Assembly (NCBI GenBank): GCA_949130485.1
Contig: OX422193.1
Span: forward strand, 6,244,871-6,308,870
DNA from: Agelas oroides
Lineage: Eukaryota > Porifera > Demospongiae > Agelasida > Agelasidae
Direction of reading: 5' to 3'
DNA: 64,000 nucleotides
Under the pieces are notes generated by a model. The model was not told the origin of the DNA. It made no database searches and saw only the letters and a program-made list of their open reading frames with translations. Every line of letters begins with the position of its first letter. Positions within the stretch are counted from its first letter, which is position 1. Shown here piece by piece: positions 1-10,494 of this stretch. Both the position numbers and the translations under genes were made by a program.

Positions 1-182
1 TCAAAGGTACTTCCTGTAGAGCACTGTAGAGCAAGGGAGAAGCACTTTGGTACCTTGGCTTTCATCATGCAAGCCATCTCTCAACCATGGTCAACAAGTG
101 TTGGCAGGTGGCTGGACCATCAGCAACTGAGCTGAAGAACAAAGCAAGAAAGGACCTCAGACAAGCCAAACGAGAAGGGAAA

Positions 183-470
<288 letters not shown>

Positions 471-763
471 AGCTGCAGTAATGTAATGAGCATGTTACTA
501 CATGCAAGAGTAATGGATATTCAGTTGAATTTGTGGATGGATGTTAAATCAGCTATAACAATATGCATATATAGACAGACAACTGGATGGATTGATGTAT
601 TCTCAATGCAGTTCAAGAAGATTTTATAATGAACAACAGATACCTAATTATACACATCAAATACCTATACTCATGCATTTATGAGCTACTGAGACAAGCT
701 ATAGGTTTGTTTTAATCACACGTGCAGCCATGGTCAGCAATAGCATGAAACGTTTGCTGTGAT

Positions 764-2455
764 TCATTGGATGTACTTATCATAATAGTCCTCCACAAAT
801 CTTTGTTCATGTACAAGTTCATTTCTCTCCCTCTTCTTGTACCACTTGGCAACAATGCAAAACATCACTAGACCAACCACTGTCACAATAATAATGAAAA
901 GATAGAACCAGAAAGCACAAGTTGGGTATGTTACAGGCTGAGACCAAGCATGAGCCCACATGGTTAGTGTTGCATTAGCCAGGGCATATGATAAACCCGG
1001 AGCAGAAGCAAATGAAAGTCCAATAATCAGACCTTTCATGTTGTATGGTGTTTGAGCACATAAAAACTCAAATAGTGCAGCAAGAAGAGTTACTACCTCA
1101 ATTTCAATAACAATGCCAAGTGGAATACCTATCCAGAGATAGTTAATGCTCAGTACAGAACTAGATGTGCTATTCACCACAAACATACACTCCACTGTTG
1201 CATTAGTGTGTGCATGTCCTACCATATCAACAGATAATGCTACAGAAGCAACTATGATCGTGCAAAATGCGCCAATTCCAACTCTCTTCAGTGTACTAGG
1301 AATCCAATTCCTAGCTAGAGGATAAATGGCAAGCTCAAAGAGTGGGATTCCAAGTATAACCGCAGCATAATTAAAAGTGAAAAAATCAAGAAGCACACTG
1401 TAGCAGTCTTTACTGTGAGCTGCAGAAAGCCACTGCAAGCTTAAGTGTGAAGCAAACATGTTCAATGAATAATGAAACAGGTAAAGTGGGTAGATCAAGA
1501 AACTGATAGCTACACTCACTACAAGAAGCCGAAAGAAGGTCTTCACATCTTCCACCTGTTCGGTAGTAAAGGGTCCTCCATACTTTGATTTCCCAAGGTC
1601 AATACGTGAAGGAATGTCTTCCTCCCAGTATGTCAGTGCACTGCGTCTGGCTGGGTGCTTGTGGGTAGCAGCATACTTGAGCACACTATAGACAGATTGA
1701 AGAGGATTTTGACTCACAGGCTCAATCAGCAACCAGTTCCAACAGAGGAAATCAAGGCAAAGAGCAACTGATGAAACTGCTACAGCAAAGAGCATGGACA
1801 CCAGAATAGTTTGGTCACCTTTGATCACAGTGCACAACAAGCTGTTTACCATGTAACCACTGCCTATGCCAGTGTAATAAGCCCAGACAAACCAGTGAAT
1901 AAAGGAACTTATCTCTTCAGATGATGCTCCTAGCATCTGATCTGTGCCGAATGGAACGACATTGACAATCAACCCTGTTGATCCTACAACAGAACATGCA
2001 TAAGCAACAACTATTGAAATGTATTTCAGTACATCGTGTGGAGATAAGAAGTGAATCACCAGCAAAAGAGTGCCACAAACACTCCCCATCCACATGAACC
2101 AAATGGAGACCTTCATGACCTTATACCTCCCAAAGTATACATCAGCTAACCAGCCAATAAACACATACAGCACAACAGTAGTCACTCCATTTATAATTTC
2201 AAATGCTGTAGTTTGGAAGATCACCTCTACATTTGCGACACTTGCAGTACTGCAGGCCCATGTTAGCAAGCTCCACACAATCACTAAAACTGCTCCTTTT
2301 GATTTCACTCTTCTTGCTCGATATCCTTGTCTGCAATGACATGGTTGGATAGAAGTAAGAACCTTTTGATCACGTGGTAGCAAGCCGTCCGTCTCCCTTA
2401 GACTGTTTGGTATTACAGTTCGCAGACAAACTGCAGATTCAGAATTGGTAGCCAT
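764..2455 (-). CDS. POT/SLC15-type peptide-transporter-family protein, copy 1
   Basis: Intronless 563-aa membrane protein of the proton-coupled oligopeptide transporter (POT/PTR) branch of the major facilitator superfamily. Seen: a PTR-like signature at residues 101-114 (GWLADVYFGRYKVM); the helix 4-5 motif VPFGTDQM near 167-174, followed by FIHWFVWAYYTG; a cytosolic stretch at 276-305 with KSKYGGPFTTEQVEDVK, typical of the loop before helix 7 in this family; an ELAIYPLARNWIPS helix-10 region; and AQTPYNMKGLIIG near helix 11. Start: the first ATG gives MATNSE; an in-frame TTG one codon upstream is not a plausible start. The N-terminus has an acidic dileucine ETDGLL (residues 21-26), suggestive of endolysosomal sorting as in SLC15A3/A4. 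An NSTSSS loop offers an N-glycosylation site. Odd: helix 1 (about 54-70) has no ExxER motif, which in characterised POTs couples protons, so coupling and substrate are uncertain. It is close to the copy at 14944-16632, with about 30 differences by eye. Confidence 0.88.
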   Translation of the reverse strand: MATNSESAVCLRTVIPNSLRETDGLLPRDQKVLTSIQPCHCRQGYRARRVKSKGAVLVIVWSLLTWACSTASVANVEVIFQTTAFEIINGVTTVVLYVFIGWLADVYFGRYKVMKVSIWFMWMGSVCGTLLLVIHFLSPHDVLKYISIVVAYACSVVGSTGLIVNVVPFGTDQMLGASSEEISSFIHWFVWAYYTGIGSGYMVNSLLCTVIKGDQTILVSMLFAVAVSSVALCLDFLCWNWLLIEPVSQNPLQSVYSVLKYAATHKHPARRSALTYWEEDIPSRIDLGKSKYGGPFTTEQVEDVKTFFRLLVVSVAISFLIYPLYLFHYSLNMFASHLSLQWLSAAHSKDCYSVLLDFFTFNYAAVILGIPLFELAIYPLARNWIPSTLKRVGIGAFCTIIVASVALSVDMVGHAHTNATVECMFVVNSTSSSVLSINYLWIGIPLGIVIEIEVVTLLAALFEFLCAQTPYNMKGLIIGLSFASAPGLSYALANATLTMWAHAWSQPVTYPTCAFWFYLFIIIVTVVGLVMFCIVAKWYKKRERNELVHEQRFVEDYYDKYIQ

Positions 2456-2700
2456 CAATTAAACTGGCAACTTGGTCAGACTTTGCAGACAAATTGTTAC
2501 TGCTGGTCATTGTTCATGAACTGTCATGTGATACTCATAGTTTACACAGGTACAATGTCATGCAATAAACAAACACTACCACCTGCATGTGTGGCTACTA
2601 CACATTGTTACATCACATTACATAAGCAGTCTATGTATCATTGTATGTTGAGCCAGTAGAAAGATGGAGATCAGAAGGTACTGTTGCTAGATTTGATCAA
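2456..2700 (-). promoter_or_regulatory. Conserved 5' flank shared by the transporter copies
   Basis: Immediately upstream of the ATG, a block containing TGGTCATTGTTCATGAACTG and TCATGTGATACTCATAG on the plus-strand reading is nearly the same in front of the copies at 6281(+), 14944, 28523, 32192 and 40330. It is truncated in front of the broken copy at 35890. It probably holds the 5' UTR and core promoter, but recent duplication alone could also explain the conservation. I see no unmistakable TATA box. Confidence 0.45.
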
Positions 2701-2741
2701 CTTTGATACTAAATTTTACAATGACAGCAACATGTAAGGAC

Positions 2742-3120
2742 TCAGTGATCATGACATGCTACCTGCACAGAGCGCAGGCAAAGGCCAAAGCACACTGAGT
2801 CATGAATAATTTCAGCATACATAAAACCAAAATGAACAAGGAACAGTGTCCATCCCAGCGTATGCACTATGCTAGTGAGTTTCACTGAGGTTATACCAAC
2901 AACTGTGATATTGCCATTGTATGTTGAAGGAAGCAACATGTTGTGCAACATGTTGTCATAAGTTTTCAACAAAGGCCCACCACCAATATTATTGATCATC
3001 AAGTATGGGCCAGTATGTCAGCTTCTTGGATGGAACCATTGGAGCTGTGCAGAACCTGTCATTAACCAGTTTTGGCATGAAAGGTGACCTAAAATGTGTT
3101 AAAATAATTATACTGGTGAG
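2742..3120 (-). pseudogene. Conserved but decaying spacer ORF upstream of transporter copy 1
   Basis: On the same strand as the transporter, about 300 to 650 bases upstream of its ATG, is an 86-codon frame with GGGPLLKTYDNML and STYNGNITVVGITSVKL. It runs to a possible GT donor at its 3' end. Equivalent frames occur at about 16997-17290, 30600-30850, 34250-34500 and 42366-42656. They are interrupted at different places; for example one extra base breaks the 30.6 and 34.3 kb copies. Either an exon of an unrecognised hydrophobic protein is being lost, or this is a chance frame in duplicated DNA. I do not recognise the family. Confidence 0.3.
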
Positions 3121-3227
3121 GTAGCTCAACACCAGCTGAGTAATGCTCCATTGATTACATAGCTACATGACCAGCAGGAGAGATGTTTATAAGCGTTTGT
3201 TTATTCCCTGGGCATGGTTTCTACATA

Positions 3228-3430
3228 TAGTGCATCCTCACCTATCCGAACCCTGTTGTGCAGAGGGGTGTTAGGATAAGTGAAAAGTTCAGACAAGGGA
3301 AACCATACTCCTGCAAAGCAGATTACTTTCCATTTAATGCACATTTAAATATCTATGAATATCATTATTTGGGGGGTTGGATAATCAAGGATTCAAATAA
3401 TCAAAGTTCGGACACTTGAGGATGCACTGT
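3228..3430. mobile_element. Short MITE with AGTGCATCCTCA...TCCGAAC termini
   Basis: The left end AGTGCATCCTCACCTATCC is mirrored by a right end reading TTGAGGATGCACT. This gives a ~200-bp non-autonomous element with imperfect terminal inverted repeats of about 23 bases. The layout and termini resemble pogo/Tigger-like miniature elements. It contains no ORF. The homologous spacers at 30.97, 34.6 and 42.76 kb lack it, so it inserted into the ancestor of the copy-1/copy-5 block. Confidence 0.7.
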
Positions 3431-4361
3431 GATGATATATATGCAGCAACTGTTTGATTTTCACACTAGCTCAGAGGTGGCTAGTGCTCAAGCTTGTCGG
3501 CTGTGCTGAAATATGCCATTTAGTAAAAACAGGATGTCAACTGTAGCTACGTTAAGACTACAAGATAAAAGTAGACCAAGTAACCCTAGTAAGGTTTGCT
3601 AGTTCACTAACAGTAAAGACATGTTAATGGGGTATATAGAATCTTTGCAAGACTTTGTAGCTACCTAAGGCCCATAATGCAGATGCCAAAATGGAACATA
3701 GAAATAATTAATATTTAGTATGCCGCTAGAACCCTGTCTCTTTAATTTCCTAACCCGTAGCAAATGTGGAAGTCCCCTGATGACATAACAGAGATATATC
3801 CATGTAAAGAAGGGAATTACTGATACAAACCACAAGCAGCCGTGAACCCTCTATGACCTTCAATTGAAGGGTTCTATCCAGGATTTTGATTTTGTGGGTG
3901 CAAACTATAATGCATTTTCTAGGGAGGTCTGGGGGCATGTTTTATGTGGTAGTGTATTTGTAGATCCCTGTCCCATTAATTTCCCAACCCACAGAAGAAG
4001 TGTGAGTTCTCTGATGACCTAACAGAAACCATACATGTGCATGATATCGGCATACTCTTTGTAACCTCTGCATAAGGGAGTGGATCATCTGGAAATAGAA
4101 AAGTAGTCACACAAGTATAACAATGGATGGTTGTTTCAAAAACTCAGCTGCATACTCAGCATCCAAAGTATAGTGTATTCTCGGCAACACAGTAACAGAT
4201 AATGCTATGCACAAATTTCTTTGCCACTCAGAAAATAAAATCCTTGATTCCTGTTAGTCACACACACTGCTGATCTACACCACTTCCTCTGCAAGAGTGA
4301 TGGCTAGCATGATAATTGTGCCTTGCACTAACAGGCAGTTCATCAGCTACATGCCACATGC

Positions 4362-4363
4362 AT

Positions 4364-4427
<64 letters not shown>

Positions 4428-4428
4428 C

Positions 4429-4484
<56 letters not shown>

Positions 4485-4560
4485 CAAGCTGCAGTAATGG
4501 ACGTGTTACTACATGCAAGAATACCGGGTGTTCAGTTGCGTCTTGTGGATGGATGTTGAA
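4362..4560. repeat. (CA)n microsatellite plus recurrent 3' module
   Basis: An interrupted CA tract (4364-4484) is followed by CAAGCTGCAGTAATGG, then TACTACATGCAAGA, and a stretch containing TCTTGTGGATGGATGTT. The same tract-plus-module layout lies downstream of most transporter copies. Confidence 0.85.
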
Positions 4561-5100
4561 AGTCTGCTATAAGGCCACACAAAGTTAGTTTCCCTGACTG
4601 TTACCTGATTATGTAATCAGATGTAATCAGTATTCGGCATGCAACCACAGTGTTTGCACAAACTGCACTCAGTGGCTTCACCATCTAGGCTTCTATACTT
4701 CGCCTGTCATGCACAAGTGTCTAGGTCTTGTGTCCTCACCCTCCATGATGCATTTTGCTGCTTGTACCAGATTTAAGATACCATGCCATTTTCTTTCCAC
4801 TTTTGGGTTTCCAAAAAAAAAGCCTGGTTGCCTGTTCATTTTTAAGTCAGGAAAATATCTAATTTTGCAAGCAACATGCGTAGACTGACAACTGGATGGA
4901 GTGATGCATTCTGAATGCAATTCAAACAGATTATGATCCATTAAAACAAATCAAACAACCAAGAGATCTCAAACTATACACACTTATGAGCTACTGTGCG
5001 AGACAAACAAACAAACAAACAAAAAAATTCATTAAGTTTGGGTTTATTTTAGTCACATATGCAGCCATGGTCATCAGTAGCATAAAACGTCTGCTGTGAT

Positions 5101-5565
5101 TCAGTGAATGTACTTATTGTAATAGTCCTCCACAAATCTTTGCTCATGTAGAAGTTCATCTCTTTCCCTCTTCTTGTACCACTTGGCAACAATGCAAAAC
5201 AACCCTAGACCAACCACTGTCACCACAATAACGAAAAGATAGAACCAGAAAGCACAGGTTGGGTATGTTACAGGCTGAGACCAAGCATGAACCCACGTGG
5301 TTAGTGTCGCACCTGACAGAACAGATAATAAACCCAGAGCAGAAGCAAATGAAAGTCCAATAATCAGTCCTTTCATAGCATATGGTGTTTGGGCACACAA
5401 AAATTCAAATAGTGCAGCATAAAGAGTTGCTAACTCAATTCAAATAACAATGCCAAGTATGATACCAATCCAGAGATAGTTAATGCTCAGTACAGAGGCA
5501 GATATACTGTTCACCACAAACATGCACTCCACTGTTGCATTAGTGTGTGCATGACCTACAGAATG
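5101..5565 (-). pseudogene. Transporter fragment, C-terminal third
   Basis: It encodes the last ~150 residues of the POT-like protein, ending in WYKKRERDELLHEQ and KYIH. The glycine codon in the usual GIVIGIE is TGA here (near 5442), so the frame is stopped. Homology ends at about 5565, where the paralogous copy at 19285 continues toward its N-terminus. The break is a rearrangement junction. Confidence 0.85.
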
Positions 5566-5582
5566 ACCAAGTGTCCATGTTT

Positions 5583-5660
5583 ACTGTGGCAATTTCATCA
5601 GATGCTCAGGCTTTGACCTAGTTGGAACTGGCTGGTGATTGAGCCCTTGGCTGCTTACAG
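5583..5660 (+). pseudogene. Transporter fragment in inverted orientation
   Basis: Read on the plus strand, this short segment resembles the region of the 6281 copy around 6915-6990 (loop and helix preceding IEPVSQNP), including CTGGTGATTGAGCC. It abuts the minus-strand fragment at 5101-5565, so two transporter remnants meet tail to tail across an inversion junction. It is too short and divergent to be functional. Confidence 0.55.
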
Positions 5661-5908
5661 TGTATCAGTAATCCCCAACAGCAGCTACAGAAAAGTGGGG
5701 AGAGCCTGGTACATAATTTAACATAGGATATCGAAAGGATGATAGATCATCATGGGACTTCCACATCTACTGCAGGTCAGGAGATTAAAGGGGACAGCCC
5801 GGGTTCTAGACTACTGGTCTACCAAATATTACTCCTTCCTTTTTCTGTATTTTTATAGTGTCCTTGGGCTCAATCCTTATGGTGTATCAACTAAAGGTAA
5901 CCCCCCAA

Positions 5909-6097
<189 letters not shown>

Positions 6098-6280
6098 TTC
6101 AACATTCAACAATGCATATGTAATATGATGTAATGATGTGCAGTAGCCACACATACAGGTGGTAGTGTTTGTTTATTACATGTACCTGTGTAAACTATGA
6201 GTATCACATGACAGTTCATGAACAATGACCAGCAGTAACCATTTTGTTTGCAAATTCTGACTAAGTTGCCAGCTTAATTG

Positions 6281-7945
6281 ATGGCTGAATCTACAATCTG
6301 TCTGCGAAACAGGGAGGAAGATAGTTTGCTACCATTTGATCAAGCGGCTACTACCTCCACTCCATCATGTTGCTGTAGGCCAGGATACCAAGCAAGAAGA
6401 GTGAGATCAAAGGGAGCAGTTCTAGTGATTGTGTGGAGCTTGCTGACATGGGCCTGCAGTAGTGCAAGTGTGAACGTACATGCGATCTCCCAACCTATGG
6501 GGGTATTTAACTTTGGCATTGTGGCTGGAGTTGTTGAGGCTGTGTTGTATGTGTTTGCTGGCTGGTTAGCTGATGTATATGTTGGGAGGTATAAGGTCAT
6601 GAAAGTCTCCATTTGGGTCATCTGGATGGGGAGTGTTTGTGGCACTCTGTTGCTAATGATCCATCTCTTCTCTCCACACAATACACTGAAGTATGTTTCA
6701 GTAGTCATTGCTTATGCATGTGCTATTATAGGATCAACAGGGTTGATTGTCAATGTTGTTCCCTTTGGAACTGATCAGATGCTAGGAGCATCATCTGAAG
6801 AGATAAGTGCCTTTGTTCACTGGTTTGTTTGGGCTTATTACACCGGTCAAGCCAGTGGTTACATGGTAAATGTTTTGTCATGTACTGTGATGGAAGGTGA
6901 CCAAATTCTAGTGTCCATGCTCTTTGCTGTAGCAGTTTCATCAGTTGCTCTTTGCCTTGACTTCCTTTGTCGAAACTGGTTGGTGATTGAGCCTGTGAGC
7001 CAAAATCCTCTTAAATCAGTCTTGAGTGTGCTCAAGTATGCTGCTACACACAAGCACCCAGCCAGACGCAGTGCACTGACATACTGGGAGGAAGACATCC
7101 CTTCACGTATTGACCTTGGGAAATCCAAGTATGGAGGACCCTTTACCACTGAACAGGTGGAAGATGTGAAGACCTTCTTTCGCCTTTTGACAGTCAGTGT
7201 AGCCATTAGTTTCTTTGTCTATCCACTTGACCTTTACCTTGGTTCATTGTACATGTTTGCTTCACACTTTCAACAGCTAATAAAGCTTTCTCATAGGAAA
7301 AATTGTTACAATATACTTCTTGATTATGCTGTGTCTTTTTACGCTGTAGTATTGATTGGAATTCCACTCTATGAGCTTGTGATTTATCCTCTGGCTAGGA
7401 ATTGGATTCCTAGCACACTGAAGAGAGTTGTAATTGGTGCATTTGGCACTGTCTTGGTTTCCGCTGTGGCATTATCTGTTGATATGGTAGGACATACACA
7501 CACTAATGCAAAAGTGGAGTGTATGTTTGTGGAGAATGGTACATCTAGTTCTGTACTGAGCATTAACTATCTCTGGGTTGGTATTCCACTTGGCATTGTT
7601 TTTGGAATTGAGGTAGTGACTCTTTATGCTGCTTTTTTTGAATTTATATGTGCACAAACACCGTACACTATGAAAGGACTGATTATTGGACTTTCATTTG
7701 CTTCTGCCCTGGGCTTATCGAATGCCCTGGCTAATGCAACACTAACCACGTGGGCTCATGCTTGGTCTCAGCCTGTAACATACCCGACCTGTGCTTTCTG
7801 GTTCTATCTTTTCATTATTGTTGTGACAGTGGTTGGTCTGGGGTTGTTTGGGATTGTGGCCAAGTGGTACAAGAAGAGGGAGAGGAATGAACTTCTACAC
7901 GAGCAAAGATTTGTGGAGGACTATTACAATAAGTACATTCACTGA
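6281..7945 (+). CDS. POT/SLC15-type transporter, copy 2 (inverted)
   Basis: The only full-length member on the plus strand: 554 aa, one exon, starting MAESTICLRN. It keeps the GWLADVYVGRYKVM signature, VPFGTDQM, the KSKYGGPFTTEQVEDVK loop and a basic/acidic tail (KKRERNELLHEQ to KYIH). The N-terminal dileucine is EEDSLL. Its first extracellular segment is of the ISQPMGVFNF type, shared with the copies at 28523, 32192 and 40330, unlike the IFQTTAFEIING type of copies 1 and 5. Both its 5' flank (6150-6280) and its 3' flank (8090-8180) are reverse complements of the corresponding flanks of the other copies, so a whole unit was inverted rather than the gene alone. Helix 1 again lacks ExxER. Confidence 0.88.
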   Translation: MAESTICLRNREEDSLLPFDQAATTSTPSCCCRPGYQARRVRSKGAVLVIVWSLLTWACSSASVNVHAISQPMGVFNFGIVAGVVEAVLYVFAGWLADVYVGRYKVMKVSIWVIWMGSVCGTLLLMIHLFSPHNTLKYVSVVIAYACAIIGSTGLIVNVVPFGTDQMLGASSEEISAFVHWFVWAYYTGQASGYMVNVLSCTVMEGDQILVSMLFAVAVSSVALCLDFLCRNWLVIEPVSQNPLKSVLSVLKYAATHKHPARRSALTYWEEDIPSRIDLGKSKYGGPFTTEQVEDVKTFFRLLTVSVAISFFVYPLDLYLGSLYMFASHFQQLIKLSHRKNCYNILLDYAVSFYAVVLIGIPLYELVIYPLARNWIPSTLKRVVIGAFGTVLVSAVALSVDMVGHTHTNAKVECMFVENGTSSSVLSINYLWVGIPLGIVFGIEVVTLYAAFFEFICAQTPYTMKGLIIGLSFASALGLSNALANATLTTWAHAWSQPVTYPTCAFWFYLFIIVVTVVGLGLFGIVAKWYKKRERNELLHEQRFVEDYYNKYIH

Positions 7946-8191
7946 ATCATAGCAGACACTTCATGCTACAGCTGACCATGGCTGCATGTGTGACTAAATT
8001 GAACATAATATTTTTGACTCTGACAGTAGCTCATGGCTGTGTAAATGTGTGTACAGAGAATAATGCAGTAATTTGAGGTCTCATTTTTTAAATGAATCAT
8101 AATCTTCTTTAAATGCATTGATTATGCATCACTCCATCCAGTTGTCAGTCTATGCATGTTGCTTGCAAAATTATAGCTGACTTTAACACCA

Positions 8192-9865
8192 ACTCTAAAC
8201 CACAATGGTTCTGAGTATTGCACTGATCCAGAAAAAGCCAATGTACTGAATTCCTACTTTAACAAATGCTTTAATCACACTGTTCCTCCGATATCCCCAT
8301 TACCGTCTAATGATGAAGCTGTGTACACATGTCCCCCTGACATTCTTTGCACTGTTGAGGAAGTCCAACATATGTTGCAGAAACTGGACACTGGAAAGGC
8401 TAATGGACCTGATGCCATTTCTGCCCGCATGTTGAAGCATACTGCTAGTGCTATAGCACCCTCAGTGACTGAATTATTCAACCTTTCAATTCGCACTGGT
8501 CAGCTCCCCAAGGACTGGAAAGTTTCTTATGTAGTGCCCATTCCGAAGCGGCCTGGGGCAAAGTCTCCCTCAGACTTCCGGCCCATATCCCTACTGTCAG
8601 TCCTGAGTAAAGTCCTAGAAAGACATTTTCACATGCTCATATCTGACCATCTATCTGAGCAATACCCATTATCAAATTGTCAGTGGGGCTTCCAACCAAA
8701 CAAGTCTGCTTTGTCTGCATTGATCAGCACGACCCATGACTGGTTGCAACAACTTGAAGCAGGGAATGAGATTGGTGCAATATTCTTTGACTTTGAAAAG
8801 GCATTTGATCGAGTACCTCATCAGCCTCTAATGTCAAAACTCATGGGCCTGGGCCTGGACCCCTATATCATGACCTGGCTACATAACTACCTAGCCAATA
8901 GGAGGCAGAGTGTTGCGGTGGGTGGTACAAAGTCTGCAAGTTCGTATGCGGTCTCAGGAGTTCCACAGGGCTCAATTTTGGGTCCTTTATTATTTCTCAT
9001 CTACATTGATGATGTTACCTATGGCCCATTCTCTCCTGGAACTCGTATCGTTTTGTATGCAGATGATATTCTTTTGTATCGCACCATTCTCTCAAACTCG
9101 GACTATTCATACCTGCAATCAGATGCCAACACAGTACAGGACTGGGTAAATTGTAACCACATGTCTCTCAACCCTTCCAAATGCAAGTTTATGCTGATCT
9201 CACGCAAGCGTAACAGGATAAATAACCCCCCTATGATAACTATCAATGGCCAAATACTGGAAAGTGTCCCTACATTTAAGTATTTAGGCCTGTTGCTCAC
9301 ATCTGACCTGTCTTGGTCAAAACATATTGAAGGAGCATGCACAAAGGCAAAGAAAATCTTGGGCCTATTGTACCGTCGATTCTACCAGCACGCTGACCAG
9401 GATACTCTTTGCCAACTATATATATCCATTGTACGGCCCCACATGGAGTATGCAGCACCAGTCTGGGACCCACACTTGAGAAAAGATCAAGATTTACTTG
9501 AAAGCACACAGAAATTTGCGTGTAAAATGATCACAAGAAAATGGGACAAAGGCTATGATGAGCTTCTGAACATGACTAACTTGCCCTCTCTTGCAGACAG
9601 AAGATTGTACCTTAAACTATGTTCCTTGTACAAAATTGTGCACAACTTGTCTTATTTTCCACCTAATATTATTGTACCTAAAGTCACTAGATCGTACACA
9701 AGCACTCCTTTTACCTTGTACCAGCCCTTTGCACATACTAATTGTTTTTTAAACTCTTTTGTCCCTCACTGTGTATCACACTGGAACTCACTTCCAGAAT
9801 CAGTTGTTTCATCTCCTTCCCTTGCAACTTTTAAACATTCACTTAAACAATATTATATGCACTAA
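8192..9865 (+). CDS. LINE ORF2 remnant: reverse transcriptase
   Basis: The open frame enters from the truncation point, without an ATG, and runs to a stop at 9865 (about 557 codons). Visible RT blocks, in order: KANGPDAISARMLK; PIPKRPGAKSPSDFRPISLL; FDFEKAFDRVPHQPL; SGVPQGSILGPLLFLIYIDD; and the catalytic YADD (YADDILLY). These are followed by a thumb region with FKYLGLLLT and the RPHMEYAAPVWDP motif. The order and wording fit the jockey/CR1/L2-like group. The N-terminal endonuclease domain is missing, so the copy cannot move by itself. The RT frame is intact over this length, implying a fairly recent insertion. Confidence 0.9.
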   Translation, partial: TLNHNGSEYCTDPEKANVLNSYFNKCFNHTVPPISPLPSNDEAVYTCPPDILCTVEEVQHMLQKLDTGKANGPDAISARMLKHTASAIAPSVTELFNLSIRTGQLPKDWKVSYVVPIPKRPGAKSPSDFRPISLLSVLSKVLERHFHMLISDHLSEQYPLSNCQWGFQPNKSALSALISTTHDWLQQLEAGNEIGAIFFDFEKAFDRVPHQPLMSKLMGLGLDPYIMTWLHNYLANRRQSVAVGGTKSASSYAVSGVPQGSILGPLLFLIYIDDVTYGPFSPGTRIVLYADDILLYRTILSNSDYSYLQSDANTVQDWVNCNHMSLNPSKCKFMLISRKRNRINNPPMITINGQILESVPTFKYLGLLLTSDLSWSKHIEGACTKAKKILGLLYRRFYQHADQDTLCQLYISIVRPHMEYAAPVWDPHLRKDQDLLESTQKFACKMITRKWDKGYDELLNMTNLPSLADRRLYLKLCSLYKIVHNLSYFPPNIIVPKVTRSYTSTPFTLYQPFAHTNCFLNSFVPHCVSHWNSLPESVVSSPSLATFKHSLKQYYMH

Positions 9866-9943
9866 GTAACTTTATTATCTTATACCTAGGGTACAATTAA
9901 TATTAGCTAAGCTATTTTGTACCCATTGCTTACGCAAAAACTT

Positions 9944-9999
<56 letters not shown>
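8192..9999 (+). mobile_element. 5'-truncated LINE (non-LTR retrotransposon) with poly(A)
   Basis: The element starts within the 3' flank of the inverted transporter unit and ends in a ~50-base A tract (9948-9999). The heptamer AACACCA occurs at 8185-8191 and again straddling the end of the A tract at about 9998-10004, a candidate target-site duplication. After it, the interrupted flank resumes (TATTCTTGCATG, then GCTGCAGCTCGATG), followed by (TG)n. The host flank lines up on either side of the element, supporting an insertion into the (CA)n-linked module. Confidence 0.85.
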
Positions 10000-10000
<1 letters not shown>

Positions 10001-10017
10001 ACCATGCATCGTGCAAC

Positions 10018-10085
10018 ATGAACCTGCATGGTATTCTTGCATGTTTTACATGCACCCATTACATTACCACATTGCTGCAGCTCGA

Positions 10086-10157
<72 letters not shown>

Positions 10158-10160
10158 ACA
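10018..10160 (-). repeat. Inverted copy of the (CA)n-linked module
   Basis: The reverse complement of the module that follows CA tracts elsewhere (CTGCAGCTCGATG next to a TG tract at about 10089-10156). It is the continuation of the flank split by the LINE. Confidence 0.75.
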
Positions 10161-10323
10161 GCAAGAAAAAGCAAAGTGCGCAAGTTGTGCACGTCCGGAG
10201 AGATGCACGAAGTGCGCAAGAAATTGTGACACTACATGCATCTCCAAGTAGTGTCCAAGAAAGTGCACAAGAAATTATGGTAGTGCGCAACTTGGAAACT
10301 CTGGGAAACTGCCCTCTTTTTTG

Positions 10324-10375
<52 letters not shown>

Positions 10376-10490
10376 TGGGAGGGGAGGCTTGTATGTGTCT
10401 TGACAGGTATAGCTATATATTCTGTGTTTATGGCACTCCCTTGAGATCATTCCTGGATTGATTGGTTAACACCATCTGAGGGCAATAGAC
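10324..10490. repeat. (TG)n tract with unique-side flank shared with 39.9-40.05 kb
   Basis: A TG tract at 10324-10374 is followed by sequence (GGCTTGTATGTGTCTTGACA, GAGATCATTCCTGGATTGAT). This is the reverse complement of 39905-40020, upstream of the CA tract that precedes the 40330 transporter. So a second piece of a transporter unit is inverted here. Confidence 0.7.
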
Positions 10491-10494
10491 AAAC

